A stretch of DNA of 15,224 nt from Chloroflexia bacterium (GCA_025927935.1 JAICKM010000079.1:1-15224), one strand, 5' to 3'; shown: positions 5,484 to 12,956, counted from the first letter of the stretch. Notes: generated by a model not told the origin, from the letters alone. Made by a program: numbers and translations.

Positions 5484-7097
5484 CTACGGCGCGGGCGTAG
5501 CGGCGGTGGTAGGCGCCGCGGCCGGGCTAGTCGCGGCGGGCGTCGGGGCGGTGTTGCCGGCCGGCGTGGCCGCCGGGGTGGTAGCCGCGCCGCCGCTGGT
5601 CGTGGCGGTGCTTTGCGGGGTCAGGCTGAGCGCGGCCAGCAGGTTGCGCGCCGTGGTGGCCTCGGTGCTGCCGGGGGCGATACGGATGACCTGCTGGGCG
5701 TAGGCGTTGGCCTGCTGGAGATCGGGCGGCGTCTTGCTCATGTAGACCTGCGCCAGCCCCAACGTGGCCTGGACGTTCTGCGGGTCGATTTGCAGCGCCT
5801 GTTGGAAATATTGCTCGGCCTGGGTCCACTGCCCGGCCTGGCCGGCGCTATCGCCGGCGGCCACCAGCGGCGCGGCGGCGCCCGCGCTGGGGGTCGGCGT
5901 GTCGAGGATCGTGGGCGTCACCGTCGTGCTGAGGAAGCTGGCCCCCGTGCCGAGGATCAACACAAGCGCGATCACCAGCGTCATGATCTGATAGGCGAGG
6001 CGATTGTTGGTGTTCTTCTTACGCTTGCGGGGCGGCGGCGGCGCGGGCCGCGCGGTGCGCGAACGTGGGGCCAGCAGTTCTTCCTCCCCATCGTCCGCGA
6101 CGGCGCGGCGGGCCGGGGCCGGACGGGCCGGAGTGGGGCGCGTGGTCGTGCCCATGGGGCGCGTCACTGGGGCACCGGAGCGCGCGGGCGGCGCGGGAGC
6201 GGCGGCGGGCGGGGCCACCGGCTTGCGCGCCGCGATCTGGGCGGCCTCCCGGCGGCTGGGCAGAGCAACGCCACCGGGGCGTGAGGCGGGCGGCGCAGCG
6301 GGCGCGGCGGCCGGGCGGGCTTTGGGCACCGGTTTGGCCGGGGTCGCGCGGGTGGGCGCAGGCGGGGCGGGGGGCGCTTGCCAGGGCGCGAGATCTTCCT
6401 CCGGCGGCGAGGCGCTTGCCTCGGCGGTGTCCAACTCGTCTTCATCCGCCACGAGGTCGTTTGCCTCGGCGGTGTCCAACTCGTCTTCGTTGTCATCCGC
6501 CACCGGAGCGTCTTCGTCGACCTCGATCTCGGCGAGTCGCGCGGTCTCTTGCTCGGTGGCCTGCCGGGTCACGACTGGTGCGGCCTCAAGCCCGCCATCG
6601 CCTTCGTCCGGTGGTTCGACGGTGAGCGGGGCGGTCGGCGCGGGCGCAATCGTCAGGGGTTGGGCGAGGATCGGCTCCGCAGAGGTAGGCAGATCGGCTG
6701 CGTTCGGCTCTTCCAGCGGCGCCAGATCGGCTGTGGCCGGCTCGTGCACCTCGTCAGGCACGCTCTGCACCGGCACTGCGATCTCCGCTGCCGGCGCGGG
6801 CGGCGCAAGCGGGGGGGTAGCGGGGGCGGGCGCCGGAGCGGTGCCACCCAGGCGGTTATCGTACGCCGCGCGCTGATCGGGGTCAGCCAGTACGGCATAG
6901 GCCGCGGCTAGGCGGGCGCGCTGTTTACGCGCGTAGTCTTGGCGGGCAGCGGGCACCTTGCTGGGCGCAAACATGGCGGCCAGATCGGCGTAGGCCGCCT
7001 CGATCTCTTCGTCGGTGGCGCCGGGGCGCAGGCCCAGGACGTCATAATAGTTCTCAGCGGCCCCGGCTCCTGGGGTGGCCTCACGGTCAAACGGCAT
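5484..7097 (-). CDS. Membrane protein with HPD-less J-like domain and TPRs
   Basis: This is a 537-residue protein. Residues 17-82 look like a DnaJ J domain: YYDVLGLRPGATDEEIEAAY opens it and YAVLADPDQRAAYD closes it. The HPD tripeptide that activates DnaK is absent; the loop reads MFAPSKVP. A long Pro/Ala-rich, partly acidic linker (85-355) contains two ELDTAEA units. A basic patch (RKRKKNTNNR, about 357-366) precedes one membrane helix (367-390), so the J-like part should be inside and the C-terminus outside. Residues 408-492 form about two tetratricopeptide repeats (QYFQQALQIDPQNVQATLGL), followed by a Thr/Ala/Pro tail. The ATG at 7097 has AGGAG (7107-7111) 9 nt upstream. It probably acts as a scaffold; a DnaK co-chaperone role is doubtful without HPD. 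Confidence 0.85.
   Translation of the reverse strand: MPFDREATPGAGAAENYYDVLGLRPGATDEEIEAAYADLAAMFAPSKVPAARQDYARKQRARLAAAYAVLADPDQRAAYDNRLGGTAPAPAPATPPLAPPAPAAEIAVPVQSVPDEVHEPATADLAPLEEPNAADLPTSAEPILAQPLTIAPAPTAPLTVEPPDEGDGGLEAAPVVTRQATEQETARLAEIEVDEDAPVADDNEDELDTAEANDLVADEDELDTAEASASPPEEDLAPWQAPPAPPAPTRATPAKPVPKARPAAAPAAPPASRPGGVALPSRREAAQIAARKPVAPPAAAPAPPARSGAPVTRPMGTTTRPTPARPAPARRAVADDGEEELLAPRSRTARPAPPPPRKRKKNTNNRLAYQIMTLVIALVLILGTGASFLSTTVTPTILDTPTPSAGAAAPLVAAGDSAGQAGQWTQAEQYFQQALQIDPQNVQATLGLAQVYMSKTPPDLQQANAYAQQVIRIAPGSTEATTARNLLAALSLTPQSTATTSGGAATTPAATPAGNTAPTPAATSPAAAPTTAATPAP
6416..6488 (-). repeat. 45-bp in-frame tandem duplication in the linker
   Basis: A 28-nt sequence at 6416-6443 is repeated exactly at 6461-6488, giving a 45-bp period or 15 codons. 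ATCCGCCAC after each copy also recurs, with a 6-nt offset. It encodes the repeated acidic EDELDTAEA of the J-like protein's linker. The identity at DNA level points to a recent duplication. Confidence 0.8.
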
Positions 7098-7157
7098 TCG
7101 TGCGTACTCCTCGCATGGATCTTGGGTTGGGATGTTTGGCTGCGATCATTGCGTCCT

Positions 7158-7187
7158 ATTCTACCAGAAAAGGCGGCCGCGGGCCAA
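7158..7187 (-). promoter_or_regulatory. Possible promoter of the J-like gene
   Basis: On the minus strand TTGGCC (7187-7182), an 18-nt spacer and TAGAAT (7163-7158) lie about 60 nt before the start codon. The -10 box matches the consensus at 5 of 6 positions and the -35 box at 4 of 6. It is the best candidate in the short upstream region. Confidence 0.45.
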
Positions 7188-7300
7188 CGGAGTGCTGCGT
7201 GCTGCTGGCGCAGTGGTGCCGCAGGCACCTTGCTGCGTGCTGCGTGCCGATGAGTGGTCAGCGGGCAGTGGTCGGTGGCCGGTGGTCAGTGTAACGAGTG
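7188..7300. repeat. Low-complexity GTGCTGCGT / GGTCAGTG intergenic repeat
   Basis: This is a run of degenerate short units: GTGCTGCGTGCTG near 7193, TGCTGCGTGCTGCGTG near 7231, then GTGGTCAGCGGGCAGTGGTC and GGTGGTCAGTG. It includes the hairpin GGTGCC-GCA-GGCACC (7215-7229). The segment 7252-7270 matches the intergenic stretch at 3042-3060 at 17 of 19 bases. Both sit in non-coding DNA, which suggests a dispersed, minisatellite-like repeat family. Confidence 0.5.
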
Positions 7301-7412
7301 CTTACCGGGTATACGGCACGGTTTTAAGCGCGGCATAGGGCTACTACGTGCTGTGGGACAGAGTGCGGGAAAGAATTCACCGGGACTTTACACAACTGGA
7401 GGTGCGAAAACG

Positions 7413-7441
7413 TTGACAGAGATTTGCCAATCTGCTATACT
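7413..7441 (+). promoter_or_regulatory. Strong sigma-70-type promoter of the iron-uptake genes
   Basis: TTGACA (7413-7418, consensus) and TATACT (7436-7441, 5 of 6) are separated by exactly 17 nt. Transcription should start near 7448. This leaves a leader of roughly 118 nt before the ATG at 7566. The closeness to consensus suggests that control is by repression. Confidence 0.8.
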
Positions 7442-7444
7442 GCA

Positions 7445-7504
7445 TTAGCCTGGGTAAGTATTTTACGTTCGTATAGGCTTATACAAGATGTTAGCCTATA
7501 CGAA
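7445..7504 (+). promoter_or_regulatory. Inverted repeats at the start of the iron-operon transcript
   Basis: A perfect 12-bp inverted repeat, TTCGTATAGGCT (7468-7479) and AGCCTATACGAA (7493-7504), has a 13-nt spacer. It lies about 20-56 nt after the predicted start. A shorter imperfect palindrome, TTAGCCTGGGTAA (7445-7457; TTA-CC-N-GG-TAA symmetry), covers the start itself. They could be repressor operators, for instance for a metal-responsive DtxR- or Fur-type regulator, or the first could be an RNA hairpin. Neither matches a consensus I can name with confidence. Confidence 0.5.
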
Positions 7505-7565
7505 TACGCTTCACCGGACCTGGGATATTGCTGTAACTCTACAAGAGGGAGTCACGATTTCTGTT

Positions 7566-8696
7566 ATGGTGAACCGGCTTCGCTCGAGTGTCCCGGTCCT
7601 GGGGCTGTTATTGGTTTTAACCGCGTGTGGCGAGGCGAACGCGCCCGCCGCGAACACACAAGCGACCGCCACGGCGGTCCCGGTCGTTACGGTCGCGGCG
7701 ACGAGCCCGGCGCTGGCGACCCCCGCGGCGGGCTTGTCTGCCGATGCCGCCGTGGTGCGCACCGTTAATCTCTTGAACCAGATGAGCGGCCACTTGATGG
7801 TGGCGCAGGAGCTGGCGACGGCCGGGCAGGCCGATGCTGCTGCCGAGCAGGCTGAGATGGCGAGCAACGGCCTGATGGACGCGGTGGCGAGTACGCTCAC
7901 GGCCAAGGGCGGCGATACCTCGCTACGCGGCGCACTGGATGCGTATACTGCCGCCGTCAAGCAAGGGGGCGGGGCCGCTGCACCCGCCCAGCAGGCCGCG
8001 CTGGCCGCCGTTGACGGCGCGATCTTCGCGGTGGCCGGACCCGATGCGGCGACGAATACCGCGTTGCAGGGCCAGGTCCTGACCGGCTTGCTGGAGAAGA
8101 TCGAGGAGGAATATGCCGAATCGATCAAGGACGGCAAGATCGCCGGAGTGGAGCCGTACCAGAGCGGCTACGGCATCTTGCAGATCGCGCGCCAGCGCTT
8201 TGACGCCCTGGAAAAGGGCATGGCTTCCGCGCCGGTGAGCGAAATGACCGCGGCGCGCACGGCGCTCAGCAAATTAGCCGCGGCCATGCCCAGCGCGCAA
8301 CCGCCCGCCACGGTGACGGCGTCCGCCGATGTAGAGCAGCAGATCGACGCGGCGAAGGCGGCCATCGGCGCCGCCACCGGAACGACCGCCGCTACGCAGG
8401 ATAGCGCCGCCGCGATCGCGGCCATTCAGGCGGATGTGCAGGCCGCGCTAGGGCTGTATAAAGCCGGGGAGAAGGATGCGGCCTATGAAAAAGCAGCGGG
8501 CGCCTATCTGGATGGATTTGAAAAGCTGGAACCGGACTTGCTGAAGGCCGACAAGGACATCGTGCAGGCCCTGGAGACGGACTTCAAGGCATTGCGCGAC
8601 GGGATCAAAGCCGGCCTGTCCCAGAGCGAGTTGGAAGCGGTCGCGGCGCGCATCACTAGCGGCTTGCAGCGCGCGGGCCAGTCGCTCGCCAAGTGA
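7566..8696 (+). CDS. Lipoprotein with FTR1-type extracytoplasmic iron domains
   Basis: This is a 376-residue predicted lipoprotein with signal peptide MVNRLRSSVPVLGLLLVLTAC (C21) and a short Ala/Thr linker. The rest is almost wholly helical. The stretch LLEKIEEEYAESIKDGKIAGVEPYQ resembles the extracytoplasmic N-terminal part of many bacterial FTR1 permeases. The C-terminal domain (ALGLYKAGEKDAAYEKAAGAYLDGFE onward) resembles residues 57-135 of the permease encoded next (YRLGNYDAAYKLSRSAYLDNFE). It probably binds or hands over iron on the outer face, in partnership with that permease; this is inferred. The ATG at 7566 lies 14 nt after an AGAGGGAG site, rather far. An in-frame ATT at 7557 would have better spacing and add three residues. 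The permease starts 4 nt after this stop. Confidence 0.8.
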   Translation: MVNRLRSSVPVLGLLLVLTACGEANAPAANTQATATAVPVVTVAATSPALATPAAGLSADAAVVRTVNLLNQMSGHLMVAQELATAGQADAAAEQAEMASNGLMDAVASTLTAKGGDTSLRGALDAYTAAVKQGGGAAAPAQQAALAAVDGAIFAVAGPDAATNTALQGQVLTGLLEKIEEEYAESIKDGKIAGVEPYQSGYGILQIARQRFDALEKGMASAPVSEMTAARTALSKLAAAMPSAQPPATVTASADVEQQIDAAKAAIGAATGTTAATQDSAAAIAAIQADVQAALGLYKAGEKDAAYEKAAGAYLDGFEKLEPDLLKADKDIVQALETDFKALRDGIKAGLSQSELEAVAARITSGLQRAGQSLAK

Positions 8697-8700
8697 GAGC

Positions 8701-9984
8701 ATGAGAGGCATTATGCGGAAGACGAAATGGGCTGCGCTGGGCTTGACGCTCGCGCTGCTGCTGCTGATCGGCAGCGGGATGTTCGCTCCACGGGCGCAGG
8801 CGCAAGGCACCGGCCCGGCCAATGTGAACGTGCCGGAGCAAACCGCGGCCATCCGCGACAAGCTGCAACAGTCGATGCGCGAATACCGCCTGGGCAATTA
8901 CGACGCGGCCTACAAGCTGTCGCGCTCGGCCTATCTCGACAACTTCGAGAACATTGAGATCCCCTTGCGAGTGATGAACGCCGACCTGACCGCTGACATG
9001 GAGTTCCGCTTCGCCGCGTTGCGCGGCGCGATGGACGCCCACCAGCCGATTGGCGATGTGGAGAAGCTGAACCGCAGCGTCCGCGACGGCGTGGACGAAG
9101 TTGAAGGCATGTTCAGCGGGCCGGGGGTGCTGGCGCCGCTGTTCGCGCTGGGCACGTCCTTCTCGATTATTTTCCGGGAGGGGCTGGAAGCCTCGCTGGT
9201 GGTGGCCGCCGTGCTGGCCTACCTGGAAGCCGGGAACATGCGCCGCCTCAAGAAGCCGGTGCTGCTCGGCGTGGGCGCGGCCATCGTTTTCAGCGCGCTC
9301 TCCTGGCTGCTGGTCAACACGATTATCCAGCTTGCCCCGGTGGGCCGCGAGGTGCTGGAGGCCGTCGTCTCCTTCGTCGCCGTGGCGATGCTCTTCTGGG
9401 TCAGTTTCTGGCTGATCCGCAAGATGGATAACAAGCGCTGGATGGAGTTCATCAAGGCGCGCGCCTGGTCGGCCATGACCAGCGGCAGCACGTTTGCCCT
9501 GGCCGCGCTGGGCTTCACCGCCGTGTACCGCGAGGGTCTGGAGACGGCGCTGTTCTATCAGGTGCTGTCGATGAACGGCGCGGGCGTCGAAGCCTACGTG
9601 CTGGGCGGGTTCTTGCTCGGCGTGGCCGCCATCGGCGCGGCATTGGTGGTTATGTTCCGCGCGGGTCGCAAGCTACCGGTGGGCCGCTTCCTGTCGATTG
9701 CCGCCACCATTATCATGGTCTTGTCGGTGGCTTTCCTGGGCAACGCCGTGCGCGAGTTGCAGGACATCGGCATCCTCGGTGCGACTTCGCTGATCGGTAT
9801 CGTGCCGCGCCTGCCCTACCTGCTGGCTGAAATGACCGGCATCCACCCGACGCTCGAAACCATCCTGGCCCAGGTGGCGCTGGCGGCGATCTATGCGACG
9901 GGGTTGGTGGCCTTGGCCCTCAAGCGCCCGGCGCGGCGCCAGGCGGGGGAAGCCCATCAGCGCCCCGCGTCGCCAGGAGTCTAG
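8701..9984 (+). CDS. FTR1/EfeU-family iron permease
   Basis: This 427-residue membrane permease is expected to import oxidised iron. A signal peptide (about 1-35) is followed by an extracytoplasmic helical domain (45-138) related to the end of the upstream lipoprotein. Seven membrane segments lie at about 147-175, 186-209, 218-240, 262-290, 297-320, 329-349 and 383-407. Two REGLE motifs, R159-E163 and R277-E281, lie in the first and fourth segments. They match the REXXE iron-binding motifs that define the family. The first ATG, 4 nt after the lipoprotein stop, is used here. ATG 8713 has GAGAGG 4 nt upstream and gives a neater signal peptide, so it is a real alternative. No DyP peroxidase (EfeB) or cupredoxin (EfeO) gene follows. 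Confidence 0.92.
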   Translation: MRGIMRKTKWAALGLTLALLLLIGSGMFAPRAQAQGTGPANVNVPEQTAAIRDKLQQSMREYRLGNYDAAYKLSRSAYLDNFENIEIPLRVMNADLTADMEFRFAALRGAMDAHQPIGDVEKLNRSVRDGVDEVEGMFSGPGVLAPLFALGTSFSIIFREGLEASLVVAAVLAYLEAGNMRRLKKPVLLGVGAAIVFSALSWLLVNTIIQLAPVGREVLEAVVSFVAVAMLFWVSFWLIRKMDNKRWMEFIKARAWSAMTSGSTFALAALGFTAVYREGLETALFYQVLSMNGAGVEAYVLGGFLLGVAAIGAALVVMFRAGRKLPVGRFLSIAATIIMVLSVAFLGNAVRELQDIGILGATSLIGIVPRLPYLLAEMTGIHPTLETILAQVALAAIYATGLVALALKRPARRQAGEAHQRPASPGV

Positions 9985-9992
9985 AGCCACCC

Positions 9993-10028
9993 ATGAATCT
10001 GCACCCAGAGGCGGTCGTCCATGCCTGA
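9993..10028 (+). CDS. Possible 11-codon upstream ORF overlapping the next gene start
   Basis: ATG 9993 opens an 11-residue frame (MNLHPEAVVHA) that ends with TGA at 10026-10028, overlapping the first codons of the hydantoinase-like gene. An AGGAG (9975-9979) lies 13 nt upstream, at the end of the permease gene. The layout could couple translation of the downstream gene to that of the permease. It may equally be chance, since a frame this short is expected often. Confidence 0.2.
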   Translation: MNLHPEAVVHA

Positions 10029-12234
10029 CCGCCTGACCGTGACGGCGCTCCCGGCCCATCATGCCGGGGGCGTCGCCGACGAGATCGATATCCCCAACAG
10101 CGCCGGGCTGCGCATTGGCGTGGATGTGGGCGGCACCTTCACCAAAGCGGCGGCGATCTATAGCCGCCCGTTGCGCATTGTCCACCAGGTCGTCGTGCCG
10201 ACGACGCATAATGCGCCCGAAGGCGTGGCGCGGGGCGTGGTCGAGGCTCTGGAGCGCCTGCTGGCGTCGCCCACCCTCTGCCGGTTTCAGCCGCGCGTCG
10301 TGGCCCACAGCACGACTCAGGCGGTGAACGCGCTGCTCGAAGGCGATACGGCCACCGTGGGCATCATCGGCATGGCCCGCGAGGAAGACCGCCGCGAAGC
10401 CGAGAAGCGCACGCGTGTGGGCGACATCAGCCTGGCGCCCGGTCGCACTCTGCGCACCATCCACCGCTTCCTCGACACCACCGACGGGCTATCGCGGCAC
10501 GACGTGGTCCAGGCCATCAACGAACTGGTCGCGCAGGGCGTGGGCGCCATCGTCGCCAGCGAGGCTTTCAGCGTGGACGATAGCGCCAACGAGCGGTTGG
10601 TGATGAGCGCGGCCCGCGAACAGGGCCTGCCCGCGACCGGCGGCCACGAAGTCTCCGGCGCTTACGGTCTCGAAGTGCGCACGCTCACCGCCGCGATCAA
10701 CGCCAGCATTATGCCGCGCATGATGCAGACCGCCGAGATGGTTGAGGGCTGCCTGGGTCAGGCGCGCGTCCACTCGCCGCTGGTGGTGATGCGCGGCGAC
10801 GGCGGCGTCATGAGCATGCAGCAGTTGCGCGAGCGGCCGCTGCTGACGGTCCTCTCCGGCCCGGCGGCGTCGCTGGCCGGTGCGCTGCTCTACGGCCATG
10901 TGCTCGACGGCATCTTCCTCGAAGTGGGCGGCACCAGCACCAACCTGGGCGTGATCCGGGGCGGCCAGCCGGCCATGAAATATGTCCAGGTGATGGACCA
11001 CCCCACCTGCCTGCGCTCGCTCGACGTGCGCGTGCAGGGCGTGGCGGGCGGCAGTATGGCGCGGGTGCGCGGCAAGAAATTGGCCGATGTCGGCCCGCGC
11101 AGCGCGCACATCGCCGGGCTGGCCTACTCCTGCTTCGCCCGGCCCGAAGAGTTGGACGGCCCGCTGGCGATAGAGTTGTTCGCGCCGCGCTCCGGCGACC
11201 CCGCCGACTATGTGGCCGTGCACAACGCCGCAGGCAAACGCTTTGCCCTGACCGTCACCTGTGCCGCCAATGCCCTGGGGCGGGTGGCCGAGGGCGCTTA
11301 TGCCTACGCGCCGCCCGATGCCGCCCTGAAGGCGTTCGCTCCGCTGGGCCGGATGCTGGGCTGTTCTGCCCAGGTTGCCGCCGAACGGCTGCTTGACCGC
11401 GCCGCCGAGCAAGTCGCTGCGGCGGTGCGCGCGCTTTGCGTGGAGTATCGCCTCGACCGCAAAGACCTGGACCTGGTCGGCGGGGGCGGCGGCGCGGCGG
11501 CGCTCGGCCCGGCGGTCGCGGCGAAGGTCGGCGCACGCTGGTCGCTGGCCGACCATGCCGAGGTCATTTCCTCTATCGGCGTCGCTATGGCGATGGTGCG
11601 CGAAGAGGCTGAGAAGACGCTGGACAATCCCGGTCCGGAGGATGTGGCTCAACTGGCCGCGCTGGTGGAAGCGCGGGCCATCAGCAGCGGCGCCGAGCCG
11701 GCCAGCGTACAGGTCTTCACCGAGGCGCTACCCGAAAAGGGAGGCATCCGCGCCGTGGCAATCGGCAACGTCGGCCTGGACGCCGGGGGCGAGCACGAGA
11801 TCGGCGCGGAAGAGGCGCTGGCTGTCGCGGCGCGGCGCGTGCAGGCGCCGCCCGGCAAGCTGCTGGCGGCAGGGCAGACGGGGCATTATTTTGTGTTCGC
11901 GCCCCCCGCGCGCAAGGGCTGGCCCTGGGCCAAACGCTTCCCGGTGGTCGTCGTGGACCGCCACGGCGGGGTGCGCCTCGAAGCTGAGGACGCCGAAGTG
12001 CTGACTGGGGCCGCGCCGGAGGTGCTGGCCGCGCTGCGCCGGGCGCTGACGGGCGAGCAAGGCGTGGGCGCTTTCGGCCTGGGGCCGCGGCTCTATCTGC
12101 TCACCGGCCCCCATCTGCTCGACCTGTCGAGTATGCAGCAGAGCGTCGATACCCTGGCCGCCGCCGAGCGCGCGCTGACCGGCGCCCCGGGCGAGGGGGT
12201 CGTGGCGGTGCTGCAGCGGCCCAGGCTGCTCTAA
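10021..12234 (+). CDS. Hydantoinase/oxoprolinase (HyuA-like) family protein
   Basis: This 737-residue protein belongs to the HyuA/oxoprolinase superfamily, ATP-using enzymes with an actin-like fold. After about 30 extra N-terminal residues comes the phosphate-binding motif GVDVGGTFTKA (33-43). A second phosphate loop is EVGGTSTN (301-308), and LVGGGGGAAALG lies at 485-496. The actin-like core ends near 525 (DHAEVISSIGVAMAMVRE). The last 200 residues are not the usual HyuA tail and I do not recognise them. No HyuB-type partner lies beside it, so a true hydantoinase or 5-oxoprolinase activity is uncertain. A relation to diol-dehydratase reactivase-like ATPases is another possibility. AGAGG (10007-10011) lies 9 nt before the ATG. 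It follows the iron permease by 36 nt and may be in that transcript. Confidence 0.85.
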   Translation: MPDRLTVTALPAHHAGGVADEIDIPNSAGLRIGVDVGGTFTKAAAIYSRPLRIVHQVVVPTTHNAPEGVARGVVEALERLLASPTLCRFQPRVVAHSTTQAVNALLEGDTATVGIIGMAREEDRREAEKRTRVGDISLAPGRTLRTIHRFLDTTDGLSRHDVVQAINELVAQGVGAIVASEAFSVDDSANERLVMSAAREQGLPATGGHEVSGAYGLEVRTLTAAINASIMPRMMQTAEMVEGCLGQARVHSPLVVMRGDGGVMSMQQLRERPLLTVLSGPAASLAGALLYGHVLDGIFLEVGGTSTNLGVIRGGQPAMKYVQVMDHPTCLRSLDVRVQGVAGGSMARVRGKKLADVGPRSAHIAGLAYSCFARPEELDGPLAIELFAPRSGDPADYVAVHNAAGKRFALTVTCAANALGRVAEGAYAYAPPDAALKAFAPLGRMLGCSAQVAAERLLDRAAEQVAAAVRALCVEYRLDRKDLDLVGGGGGAAALGPAVAAKVGARWSLADHAEVISSIGVAMAMVREEAEKTLDNPGPEDVAQLAALVEARAISSGAEPASVQVFTEALPEKGGIRAVAIGNVGLDAGGEHEIGAEEALAVAARRVQAPPGKLLAAGQTGHYFVFAPPARKGWPWAKRFPVVVVDRHGGVRLEAEDAEVLTGAAPEVLAALRRALTGEQGVGAFGLGPRLYLLTGPHLLDLSSMQQSVDTLAAAERALTGAPGEGVVAVLQRPRLL

Positions 12235-12956
12235 TCGCCGGGTTCCGCGCGAATTTCGGGCGGGACCGCCTCCACATCACGGCCCGGTCTATCACCGGCC
12301 AGCAAGTGCTGATAGATGAATTCGGCCACACCGGCCCCGTTCTCGTTTGTCATAATCAGGCCGGCCACAGCTTTGAGATCCGCTATGGCATTGGCCGGTG
12401 CGACGACCAACCCACACACCTCCACAAAGCAGATGTCGTTCTCTGCATCGCCCATACCCACACATGTGCTTGGGTCAACGCCGAGCCGGCGCAGCCCCGC
12501 CCGCAATCCGCTCGCCTTGTCGATCCCTGGCGGCAAAAACATGGCCGAGTCCTTGTTATAGGTAATCGGCAGATCGAGCTTGAGCCGGGCAAGTGCATCC
12601 TGAATCACTCCGGCCTGCGCCGCCCACGTACTGAGAATGACCCGCCCGCGGCGAAAGAATACGCCCCGCCGCTCAAGCTCCTGGAGCAGTTCCGCGGGGC
12701 GCGGCTCGGCCAGGTATTCGATCTCGCCCCGGGCGGGATAAAAGAGCAGGCCGCCGTTTTCGGCCACCACCAGATCGAACAGCCCGATTTGCGGGCACGC
12801 GTCGAGCAGGGCCTCGATCTCGCGCCCGGTGGCCAGCACCAGCCTGATGCCGGCTTGTTTGGCCGCGCGCAACGCCCGTTCGGTCGGCTCTGCGATCACT
12901 CCGCTCCTGGCAAGGGTGCCGTCGTAATCCAGGGCCAGCAGCCGGTAGTCTACCAT
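12231..12956 (-). CDS. HAD-superfamily hydrolase, Cof-type phosphatase
   Basis: This 241-residue cytosolic phosphatase is of the Cof/HAD-IIB type. All four HAD motifs are visible: D10 and D12 in ALDYDGTL, T43 in LATGR, the Lys in GIDKASGL, and GMGDAEND. Family members remove phosphate from sugar phosphates, phosphoglycolate or cofactors such as FMN and PLP; the substrate cannot be read from the sequence. I chose the ATG at 12956 because GGGAG lies 5 nt upstream and the N-terminus then matches the family. ATG 12986 (ten residues more, GGAGAG 7 nt upstream) is also possible. The TAG stop (12231-12233) overlaps the TAA stop of the convergent hydantoinase-like gene, with no terminator between. 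Confidence 0.88.
   Translation of the reverse strand: MVDYRLLALDYDGTLARSGVIAEPTERALRAAKQAGIRLVLATGREIEALLDACPQIGLFDLVVAENGGLLFYPARGEIEYLAEPRPAELLQELERRGVFFRRGRVILSTWAAQAGVIQDALARLKLDLPITYNKDSAMFLPPGIDKASGLRAGLRRLGVDPSTCVGMGDAENDICFVEVCGLVVAPANAIADLKAVAGLIMTNENGAGVAEFIYQHLLAGDRPGRDVEAVPPEIRAEPGD

Larger units (their letters stand above)
7098..7565. other. Divergent intergenic region upstream of the iron genes
   Basis: About 470 nt separate the leftward J-like gene from the rightward iron-uptake lipoprotein. It holds a weak leftward promoter, the low-complexity repeat (7188-7300), and a strong rightward promoter with two palindromic elements near its start. Between 7300 and 7410 I see nothing I can name. 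Confidence 0.5.

Noticed and set aside
6004..6876. Rightward Gly/Ala/Ser-rich open frame opposite the J-like gene
   Set aside because: Mirror of the Pro/Ala linker on the other strand, with no domain or ribosome site.
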